Source of the DNA: Rhexocercosporidium sp. MPI-PUGE-AT-0058
Lineage: Eukaryota > Ascomycota > Leotiomycetes > Helotiales
DNA: 64,000 nt
Direction: 5' to 3'
Assembly: GCA_020746875.1 (NCBI GenBank)
Contig: JAGTJL010000010.1
Location: 1,612,001 to 1,676,000 of the forward strand
In this document: one piece after another, positions 1 through 9,119 of the stretch
How positions within the stretch are numbered: position 1 is the stretch's first letter
Layout of the letters: each line of letters opens with the position of its first letter
Translations under genes and position numbers: made by a program
Notes under the pieces: model-generated
Database searches by the model: none
What the model was told of the DNA's origin: nothing
What the model saw: the letters and a program-made list of their open reading frames with translations, nothing else

Positions 1-39
1 TCATACATTCATTCATTCTTCTTTCTTCGTACATTCATC

Positions 40-1236
40 ATGATTTCTCTTCTCAAGACCATCTTATTCCTTGGCATCTTTCTTGTTCAACTCTCTTCGT
101 CGTCTGTCATTCCAAGACATGACCGCCGCCCATTTCACTACCACCAGGGCGAGGACGCAGAATCGACTTCCTTGAGCCTTGCTATCTCAACCACTACGAA
201 TGAAGCATCACTTCCCACCTTGGTACCAGACTCTGACTCGGATGACTCTGAGGACTCTGACGATTCTGATAAATCTTGTGAGGTCGATGATTCTGACAGT
301 CCTGAGGAGACCGATGGATCTGATGACTCCAATGACTCACCAGTCGAGCCTCCATCCTCCACATTGAATACTATTGTCTCAGTCCCAGCACCGGCAACAA
401 CGACTCAGGCCGCCATTTCTACCTACAAGCCAGTGGTTGTGACCACTTCGGCTTCGGCTCCAGCTTCAGCCTCAACCACCGCTAAACCAGCCTCTAGTCA
501 AGCTGCTGGAGAATTCTGGCAACCAGCTGCCGGATCCACATGGCAAATCGAGCTCTCTGGCGTTGTCAGCGATACCTCTTACCCAGCTGATGTTTTTGAC
601 CTTGACCTCTTTGACACTCCTCAATCTACCATCGATGCTCTTCACGCTGCTGGAAAGAAAGTCATCTGTTACTTTTCGGCAGGCAGTTTCGAGAACTGGC
701 GTCCTGACCAAGCAGACTTTCAAGCTGCCGACAAAGGAAGTGCTATGGAAGGTTGGGAAGGCGAGTGGTGGCTCAACACCAAGACCGCAAATGTCCGATC
801 GATCATGGCTGCCCGCATTGAAATTGCAGCCAACAAAGGTTGCGATGCTGTTGATCCAGATAATGTTGATGGGTACGCCAACGCAAACGGTGTTGGCCTC
901 ACTTCTACCGATGGCACCGACTTCCTCAACTTCCTCGCTGACACAGCTCACGCCAAGGGACTTTCCATCGGGCTGAAGAACGCAGGAGACCTTGTAGGCG
1001 AGGTCCTCGACAAGATGCAATTCCACGTCAACGAGCAGTGTATTGAATTCGACGAGTGCGAACTTTTCAAGCCATTCATCGATGCAGGAAAGCCGGTTTT
1101 CCATATCGAGTACCCAGAAAGTGCACCTTCCATCGCAGCAGATGTCAAGAGCGAGAAGTGCGCAGCGGCAAACAGCATGAGTTTCTCTACGGTCTTGAAG
1201 ACCGAGGCATTGAATGCCTGGATTGATGCCTGTTAA
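40..1236 (+). CDS. Secreted GH114-type endo-alpha-1,4-polygalactosaminidase
   Basis: Single-exon gene of 398 residues. Residues 1-20 form a hydrophobic signal peptide (ILFLGIFLVQLSSSS), so the product is probably secreted. Residues about 30-155 are a low-complexity Ser/Asp/Thr/Pro linker with runs such as DSDDSEDSDDSD, likely O-glycosylated. Residues about 157-398 match the GH114 TIM-barrel: WQIELSG near the start, the strand motif KVICYFSAGSFENWR, and the acidic motif DAVDPDNVDGY expected around the active site. The family hydrolyses alpha-1,4-linked polygalactosamine, a fungal matrix polysaccharide. ATG 40 is preceded by a pyrimidine-rich leader with no in-frame alternative. The long acidic linker is the only unusual part. 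The family call is from motif recognition. Confidence 0.85.
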   Translation: MISLLKTILFLGIFLVQLSSSSVIPRHDRRPFHYHQGEDAESTSLSLAISTTTNEASLPTLVPDSDSDDSEDSDDSDKSCEVDDSDSPEETDGSDDSNDSPVEPPSSTLNTIVSVPAPATTTQAAISTYKPVVVTTSASAPASASTTAKPASSQAAGEFWQPAAGSTWQIELSGVVSDTSYPADVFDLDLFDTPQSTIDALHAAGKKVICYFSAGSFENWRPDQADFQAADKGSAMEGWEGEWWLNTKTANVRSIMAARIEIAANKGCDAVDPDNVDGYANANGVGLTSTDGTDFLNFLADTAHAKGLSIGLKNAGDLVGEVLDKMQFHVNEQCIEFDECELFKPFIDAGKPVFHIEYPESAPSIAADVKSEKCAAANSMSFSTVLKTEALNAWIDAC

Positions 1237-1652
1237 GGGGGATTTTGTCTTTGAAGGTCATTGATTGACGATGGTTATGAGTTATGGATTCCTTACGTGG
1301 TCACTTGTCAAACGCTTGTTTGCGGGTGCTTTTGAGAATTTGTACATACATTTTATGATTCCATGTCGAAAAGTCTAAACACTTATTGCTCTTTCACTCC
1401 TAATCTGCTTCCATGTGTGGCCCAAATTCTTGCTTCCAATCAATACAATCTACTCCGCTCATCACTCTCATACTTGTCGGGCGTAAGGCTGCAACTTTGT
1501 TTCACAGCCCCAATTAGGGTACTTGGCGAGGCTCCTTTCACAGCAAGGTTGACTGATGAATGGCGTAACTGGCGTAGTTGACAGCCACAATACAAAATTC
1601 GGTGACAGATTTCGCCTAGCGTTGAGCTGAGTTGGAAGACAGTACAACTTCC
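1237..1652. other. Intergenic, GH114 3' end to caspase-HET 5' end
   Basis: About 400 bases between two genes on the same strand. It should hold the GH114 3' UTR and the promoter of the next gene. I see no convincing gene, and the short open frames here lack coding character. Confidence 0.5.
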
Positions 1653-4600
1653 ATGTATCCTGAAGACCTTGCCACATCTCTTCTTCTGCAAAGCCAACAA
1701 AAGTATATTCGATCATCGAAAGCGACAATTAAATTCACAGTATTTTGTGAAGACAAACGTTACGCAATACAATTACCGGAAATGAAGGAGCCTTTCATAA
1801 CGCTCGCTTCCAATGGAATGCAGCCCGAACAAGTACGCGAAGCCAGCGCTTAGATCATTTCCTCGCTATAGCTAGTCTGCTAACAGATATCAATAAAGCT
1901 TCCTAGACCTAGAACCCACAATACAAGTCGAGCTCCTTACCATGGTAAAGACGTCGTTGAGTTTGCAGCGAAACTTGATCTGGTACAGAAAGAGTTGTCC
2001 GTTCGTGGTGTCCGAGACTATATAATGACGGACCGTTAGGCTGTCGAACGAGCCTTCCCAAACCGATGCAGCTTTCAGTCACTGTATCAAGACGTCGAAG
2101 TCGCAATGATACGCTGGGAAGATGACAATCGCCTTGGGGTTTCATGTGAACTTGAAGACTTGTCGGGAAAGTTCCGCCGCTGTTATGGTTTCAAGACAAC
2201 CACCTGGCTGATACCTACAGCCCAGCCTCTTGTTGACATTATGAGCAAAGCAATAGAGCTGGTGCGAGAAGCAGAATCATCTGGCAAGCTCTTAATTCTG
2301 TATTATGCAGGCCACGCTGCGATGAATAGCTCGCGAGAGCAGGTGTGGTTGAGGTGCTTCCAACGACACCTGCGAGTATGTTCAACACGCTGACCAAAGA
2401 ATAGAACAGGACGCCCGGAAGAAGGAATACTAGAGTGGTTTGCCATACAGCCCCTCTTCTTGAACGCAGAAGTTGATGTTCTCTTTCTTCTTGACTGTTG
2501 CGCTGCTGCCTCTGCGGCTACGACTTGTGCGAACATCAAAGGCACGAAAGAGACCATTGCTGCTTGTGGATTCGAAGCTCAAGCACCAGAGCCAGGGGCA
2601 CATTCCTTCACAAGCGAGTTGATAGAAATTCTCGACAGATGGAAAAGTGACACTTTTTCAGTAGGCATGTTACATAGCGAACTTCTTGTCAATCTGAGGC
2701 ATCCGAAGCCTAAAGCAGACATGTTCGGGAGGATTGTTGAGTCCCGGAGTACGCCAGTACATTGGATTACCACTTGTGATGCTAAAGCGCCTAGCATCGT
2801 GATTTCTTGTCGACAGAATGACTCGAAAGCAACAAGTTGTCCTCGCCCCTTGAAGCGTCGAAGAATTTCGTCACCCGAGTCTCCATTGTCGAGCTCCGAA
2901 AGCTCAAATACTGGTCCGGCTACTCCAGAGAGCAGCGAGACCGGACAACATCCCGAAGATCTAGACGTCAAAAAATATGACGCCGAGCAAGTAAATCGTG
3001 TGCTATCTGATGGTACACTGGCACTTCCGCACGTTCTTGTGTCCTTGGCTCTTGAAGGCGAGCAGCTTCTGGAAGTTGGGGCGTGGAACAAATGGCTGAA
3101 AGACTGCCCCGCGTTCGTCAAATATGCAAGGGTCGAAGGCATGTATAAGAGTCACTCCACGCTCCTCTTGATATCATTGCCGGTCGTGATCTGGGATCTT
3201 CTGCCAGATGATCTTGCTTGCTCATTCATCGGGTACGTAGAGTCCGTTAACCACATGGCGTGCGACACACAGGTGACCGCCAAGAACCTGATAACTTGGC
3301 CTATGGACTCGCCTTTATCGACAATGCATGAAAAGAATTCAACAGACAACCAGAGCGTGGGTCAAAGCGAAGGAATGGAAATAGAGCCGACTAGTCAAAG
3401 TCCCATCCCAACCTCGTGCTCGGGTTTTGAGCTTCCCATGCGGCAGTATGGTTTGCAGGTGGACCTAGTTCCAGCAAGATCACAGAGTATAGCAAGCGAC
3501 GAGGAAATTTCAGACCTGACCTTGCCCAGAGGAAGCTTCCCGGGAGCTCGTTTCCACGGAAGTACCCTCCAGTCGGTCTGGTCATCAAGTATCGAATCAA
3601 GCGTACTCAATCAGGATCTAAACAACTGCGAAATAGCAGATCCGTATTCAGAGCGAATTGATACAAGTCGACATGAGTCAAATCACTCTTGCATAGATAT
3701 TCATCCGACCTCTCATGAATCCCTAAGCGGTTTCGTGACTTGGTGGATTTGCTGTTCGTGTGCAGATGGAGGTCGCGAGCTAAACTCCAAGAATTGTGGG
3801 GAAACTTGTCCTAATTGCCAACATCAAAAGTGCGAGTCGTGCTCAATACCAAAGTATGCCTTACCACCAATCAAGAAACCAAATGAACGCCTAAGCTCTT
3901 TGATTTCACTGGAAACCAACCAGGATTCATATTCTCGTCGACAACCAGTGCAGGAGCAAATCGATGAGTTACACCCCGATGGATTACTGAGAAAAACAGT
4001 ATGTATCTATAACTCCGTTTGATCGATTTAGAAATTGGATAGCTGCATTAATTTTGATTGTCAGCACCTGCTAATCTGTCTCAGAATCAATCTATCAGAG
4101 CGACATACAGAGAAAATGAAGCACTTTTTAGTCGCCGAGAGGATGATGATGATCTAGAATTGGAAACTTCTAAGAAGACGATACCGGGTAATGCGAGCCA
4201 TGAGAGCTCTACTCCTCCCTTTTTGAAAGGTCCTTACAGAACACCGTTGAGGCTCGGGGAAGTCCGACTTGTCAGACTTCAACCTGGCCAAAGCAATGGT
4301 CCCATTCTCCTTACTCTGATAACGCAGCAACTACTGGAGGATTCGCCAACATATGAGGCACTGTCATATGCTTGGGGGCCTTCGAGTGATACCGCCTTGG
4401 TCAATGTTGACGGTCACCCGTACCCTATTACTCGCAATCTGTTTTGTGCGCTACAACATCTCCGACTTGGTACCACCTCGCGAGTTCTTTGGATTGATGC
4501 CATATGCATAAATCAAGGAGACATGGAGGAAAAGCAACAACAAGTTATGATCATGAGCCAAATTTATCAGAAGGCTAGCACGGTAGTCGCCTGGCTTGGT

Positions 4601-6003
4601 GCTGACACAGAAATAAGCCGAAAAACATTTCGGTACTTGAAGGATAATGCAACGAAGGCCCTGCGTACGAGCATTCTTACAACCAGCGAGGCGGCCGAAC
4701 TTTATGATAACATATACGAGGGGCTGGTCTCAGACATCTGCACTCGACCTTATTGGAGGCGAGCATGGATCGTACAAGAGCTTGTTATTTCCAATGATGC
4801 GTGCATTACGTGTGGTCCAGATACCATGTGCTGGGACGTGTTCAGTGCCGCAACAAACTTCGCTGTCAACTTTAGTCCTCGACTTGGATACCAATCCTTT
4901 GACCAGTCAGACAAGACAATCCCAAGAAGTTCCTTTGACTACACACTTCGGCTCGATTTGCTGAGAAGACAGTACCGTCCAAGAGAGGTCGAACTTACAT
5001 ACCTACTCCACCAGTTCAGCAGTGCGAAATGTGAAGATCCCCGAGACAAAATATATGCATTGCTTGGCCTGGCTGATGGCTTCAGCGATTATATCGTCCC
5101 AGATTATACCCTATCTGTGGCAGAGCTCTACACAAAATTTGCCAAAGGATCGATAACAATTTCTGGCCGTCTAGATATCATTGCCATGAATAAACCTAGG
5201 ATACGGAGTCGCTTCAATCTTCCCTCATGGGTCCCGGACTGGAGTGTCAAGACTCAGGACGATGCTTTCAGCATACATTGCGTGTGTTTTGAGGGCACAG
5301 AGAACCAATTCGAGGCTGCAAGCAAAGTGCAACCATCTGTATCACTATCGAATACTGGCTCAGTTTTGACATGTCTGGGCCTTGTTATCGACCATATTCA
5401 TTCCACAATACCCGCGCATGTTCCAAGTCAGTTTCCGAAATTTCTCACTATGATAATGAAGGTGGTAAAATTATACCATGACGAGACGTATGGAGATGGA
5501 GAGGACCTGTACACCGCTATATCGAAGACTCTATCTGCAGATCTAAACTGGCAAGGGCTTCGTTATAACCCGTCTGAGGAGTCGTTCTTGCAGATCTTCG
5601 AGGCGCAGTATATGACACCCCCCGCGCATTACTTGGTAAAGGCCGCGGGTGATGTTCGACTGGCAATGTTCCGACGAGATGTCTTTTCCATGGTACTTCG
5701 AATAACTGCTCAGAGAAGCTTCATGGTGACAACAAGAGGTCAAATAGGACTTGTCCCGTCCAGCTCTGAAGAAGGTGATGCCGTGTGCATTATATTTGGA
5801 TGCAGTGTCCCAATGATTTTGAGGCCATTGCAAGATGGAACCTACCAAATTATGGGACCCTCGTACGCTACTTCTATTTCTACTAGTGCTGTATAGCTGT
5901 GAGCTGACTCGTTTCCAGTTATGTGCACGGAATAATGGACGGCGAAGCAGTAAGGCGGCATGCTGGTGAACACGGTCCCAGGCAGGAAATAAGAATTGTG
6001 TAA
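1653..6003 (+). CDS. Caspase-like / Cys-rich / HET-domain fusion protein, interrupted by an in-frame TAG
   Basis: Exons I reconstruct: 1653-1832, 1887-2353, 2405-3998, 4085-5862, 5919-6003. They total 4104 bases, or 1367 residues if the TAG at 2037-2039 is counted as a codon. A caspase-like (peptidase C14-type) domain has its His in LILYYAGHA (about H203) and Cys in FLLDCCAAASA (about C247/248), the spacing expected of a caspase His-Cys pair. A Cys/His-rich patch (about 662-696, WWICCSC to CESC) could bind zinc. A HET domain follows from about residue 836 (TYEALSYAWG, then LWIDAICINQ at 883-891), and the last exon restores a typical HET C-terminus (GPSYVHGIMDGE). The HET open frame has no ATG before the domain core, so it cannot easily start alone; the 86-base intron 3999-4084 joins it in phase to the caspase part. 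HET proteins trigger incompatibility cell death. The TAG (codon 111) makes this a pseudogene unless a 57-base in-frame intron (1983-2039) is spliced. The 2354 donor (GTGCTT) is weak. Fusion likely, activity uncertain. Confidence 0.72.
2037..2039 (+). other. In-frame TAG within the caspase-HET gene
   Basis: Exon 2 reads continuously on both sides of this stop (…YIMTDR, stop, AVERAFPNR…). CAG to TAG is a CpA-to-TpA change, as made by RIP, and a RIP-like transposon lies about 4.3 kb away. The stop could also be avoided by splicing GT 1983 to AG 2039 (57 bases, phase 0), which would delete a segment that looks protein-coding. Confidence 0.7.
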
Positions 6004-6314
6004 GAAGTGTACTCGTTAGGATGGAGTAGCTGAGCATGATACATATGAGCTTATGTTAGACAAACGCCAAGCAAGATAGCAAATGATTGCTCTTCTGCAG
6101 TGAACCTACCAAATATTCCTAGATATTCTGCCGTTGGTCAGATGAAAACCCGGGCCGAGATCCTCAACACAATTCTAGATTTGTCAACAGCGACAGAGGT
6201 GAAATATTAAAGCAAGCAATAGCGAGCGCAATAAGCCTATTGCGCTCGAGTGTTGCTTCGGATTCGAGAGCGGGGAAAAGAGGAAAGCTCGGAAGAATTA
6301 AAAGAATGGATCTA
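6004..6314. other. Intergenic spacer with a perfect 10-bp hairpin
   Basis: This spacer separates the HET gene from the transposon. At 6224-6247 the sequence gagcgcaata-agcc-tattgcgctc forms a perfect 10-bp stem with a 4-base loop. It may be a 3' UTR or a mobile-element scar; no gene is visible. Confidence 0.5.
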
Positions 6315-6400
6315 CTAGCCGGTTCCCCTCCTATTTTGCTCGGGGCTCGCTAATAGTCGGGCTAAGCAAATGTCACGGCTAAGCAAAGGTGTTACAGCTC
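6315..6400 (+). repeat. Left terminal inverted repeat (86 bp)
   Basis: It is the reverse complement of 8664-8749 with one mismatch (T versus C at the 79th base). It holds two tandem-like copies of GGCTAAGCAAA, about 20 bases apart, which could be transposase-binding sites. Confidence 0.92.
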
Positions 6401-6502
6401 AAATGCGCTAAGCCTTACTTTTATACGTAAAAACGCGTTCTTTTACATTACCTTCAATGATAATTAACTGCACCCAGGACATCGATTTGACTTAAATTTT
6501 CT

Positions 6503-8390
6503 ATGGCTCGCGTTAATTACTTTAATAAATATATTACTAAATTAGTATACGATTCAGCTTTCGTAAAGGCTAAAGAATAGGGACTTACTTACTTAGAAGA
6601 GCTTTTAACGACTGTCGCACGAATATTCGACGTAAAGCTAAATACTCTTTGTTAATTTCTTTTTAGGGAACGTAAGCGGAAGAAGTAAAGGGGTATATTA
6701 AGGCCAGATATCGCGCTAAAAAGGGGTAGCTATAATAAGGTTCTGTCGGCGACTTAAGAAGAGGCTATTCTACGCTTTTGCAAAGAGTAATAGGAGATCG
6801 GTTTAAGAGTGACACATTTTATAGTTAAAGTAGTTATTAAGCATTTATTAGCAGTACGTTTATAAGTTATTTAAATAAGTATTTATTAATATTATATAGG
6901 CTTAATTGCCGCCCTGTCTACTACTGTCAAAAGCCTAGTTTATACGTTAAATTAAAGAACACCCCAAGCTCCATATAATTAATACTACGCTTATAAAAGT
7001 TAAACGAATAAAAGCACACGATATAAAAGCTATTAAAGAGTGGTTTTTCGACCTTTGTAAAGAGATAGAGAGATTAGAAATACGTTATGGCCATTAGGTG
7101 TTAAATATAAACGAATTAAGCGTACGAGTTAGTTGTCTTATTTTAGAGAAGGTGATCGTACTTAAGTCTGTTATTAAGCTTTATATAATTACTTAAGGTA
7201 ATCGGAAGTAGATTACTATAATAAAGATTATACGAAGAAATGGAAAGTAAACGTTGCCTTTATTTATTATAGCTCTTAGCGAGTATATAATAAAGAATTG
7301 GATTTCTGAAAAACTCCTTAGTAAGGAGTATATTAACTTTTCTTCTTCTAGTTATATTAATAATATTATAATTATAAAATACGGCGATTACTTGATTAAG
7401 TATATATACGCAAGACTAAATAAATAATAGAAACTTTTGCTTCTAGACGGTTACGAATTATACTATTATTTACTCTTTCAACTACTCTTCAAAGAGAATT
7501 GTATTTAACCTTAGTACTTTCTCAGTTATTTTACATATGCATTTTAACTTTTAAATATTAATGTTTTTAGGCCTTAGAAGCACTACTATTTTAGAGCCGT
7601 TAATTTAGTATTTCGGAGTTTCGCTTTCTAGTATATTATCACATCCTTATTTAGAGATCTCACTGAAATATAAGCGAATATTATATAAACGTATATTATT
7701 TATAATATATTTAAGAAAGCTGGAATATGGCCGTTAAGTTGTAAGGCCGGAATTAAGAATATTAAGAGCTTTAATAAGGAGATACTTAAGCAAAGCTCTT
7801 CTTCGAATGATTTATAATTGCCTCAGCTGCCTTTACTAAATTTAGTAAAAACTATTTAAAAGACGATAATAATTATAAAGTCTTTTATTACTAAGGATCC
7901 TATTTAATTCTCGGACAATATAGTTGAGGTTTTTAAGTTTATTATAAAAGAGACTTTGGTCTAATTATAAAAGGCTTACCTCCAGGCTATAAAGCATGCT
8001 CTTTTATAGTAAAAAATATAAGACGATATTAATTGTAAGAATACCTCTCGTCGTATAATTAAAGGCAGGGGATCTTCTAATAGAGGTACTGTATTTGAGC
8101 TACGATTTCAAATTAAAGCTAAAAAAGAGATCGAGCAACTAAAGAGTAATAAGAAAGCTAAAAAGCAATTGTCTATAGTAATTAATAAATATAAAGAGTC
8201 TCTTTAAGTACGCTGAGTAGCAGTTAAAAGGGCTAATAGAATTAGACTTAAGGAAGCTGCGGAGTATCGGAAGCGTAAAGAGGAACTTCTTCCTAAGCTT
8301 CTTATATTTGATCGAAAGCCGGATAAAGAACTTATAGCTGTAAAAGCGGTATTTTCGACTAAAGAAGGGTATCTGGGTTTTTAGTAAGTT
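6503..8390 (+). pseudogene. RIP-degraded transposase remnant
   Basis: The remnant starts at an ATG at 6503 (MARVNYFNKYITKLVYDSAF), then hits TAG after KAKE and TAA after KLNTLC, both where a Gln codon would fit. HTH-like and DDE-like fragments follow (about 6750-7200) and a charged C-terminal tail (about 8130-8390, EAAEYRKRKEELLPKLL). No frame is intact, so it cannot encode an active enzyme. Confidence 0.75.
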
Positions 8391-8663
8391 ATATAAGAGA
8401 CTTAGGTTAAGTCTCATATCGAGACGACGACGTTAATATATTTTTAGAGCCTAGTACGGCTACTAATAAGCCTGAAGATATTGCGCCGCTATCACTTAAT
8501 ATTATTAAAAGGATATATAGGTTTAATTTTATAAATAGTATTTGAGTGGGAAACGATTATGTATCTTTTAGCATTTAGGCGTTAATAATTTATTTAAATA
8601 ATTATTATTTTCGTTAAGGTTTTAGTAAGGAATACACCAAAATTAATTCCCCGACGTAAACCC

Positions 8664-8749
8664 GAGCTGTGACACCTTTGCTTAGCCGTGACATTTGCTT
8701 AGCCCGACTATTAGCGAGCCCCGAGCAAAATAGGAGGGGAACCGGCTAG
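8664..8749 (-). repeat. Right terminal inverted repeat (86 bp)
   Basis: Inverted copy of 6315-6400, ending GGCTAG with TA immediately outside. Confidence 0.92.
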
Positions 8750-9119
8750 TATCTTGGAAGAGACAGTCCTTTACTTTTAGTCTGGGAAGAGACACCGAGA
8801 TATCTCGGTGGCATTGATTGAGAAGACCAAGCAAAATTTGGTATAGCTCAGACCTTGAGCTCTACCAATATGCATAGTAAGTCTTTGGGATGGATGTGGG
8901 AGCTTTAGCCTGTAGCCTGTAAGATAGTACTCTCACGTTCAGCCTCGCCAAGTTGTTAGCGTTATGGCCTTGTCATCAATACCTGAGGTCCACATTCACG
9001 AGCAAGGTTCCTTATTCACACGCAACTCCACGAACCACTCAATGGGGCAGCGATGAGTCCTATACTCCTCCATGTGCACCAAAAAACCGTGATTTGTCGT
9101 TTTCCACAGTTCGGACACC
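8750..9119. promoter_or_regulatory. Upstream region of recyclin-1 with palindrome and upstream ATGs
   Basis: It contains a perfect 18-bp palindrome at 8793-8810 (caccgagatatctcggtg), a 30-codon upstream frame at 8964-9056, and an ATG at 9053 whose frame runs past the main start. Whether these lie in the mRNA is unknown. Confidence 0.45.

Larger units (their letters stand above)
6315..8749 (+). mobile_element. pogo/Fot1-like (Tc1-mariner superfamily) DNA transposon, inactivated
   Basis: The element is 2435 bp, bounded by 86-bp terminal inverted repeats that begin CTAGCCGG, with TA on both outer sides (6313-6314 and 8750-8751) as expected for a TA target duplication. The interior is strongly AT-rich with abundant TpA and scarce CpA/TpG, a RIP signature, while CpG is kept. 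A transposase-like frame on the plus strand is broken by many TAG and TAA codons. The pogo/Fot1 call rests on the TA duplication and recognisable fragments such as AIKEWFFDLCKEIERLEIR, near the start of a DDE domain. The exact family is an inference. Confidence 0.82.

Noticed and set aside
472..1104. Minus-strand open frame of 210 codons over the GH114 gene
   Set aside because: Antisense shadow of a clear, domain-bearing gene; no recognisable motif.
4058..5896. HET frame as an independent gene
   Set aside because: The frame opens with TTG and the first ATG lies inside the HET domain, while a phase-consistent intron links it upstream.
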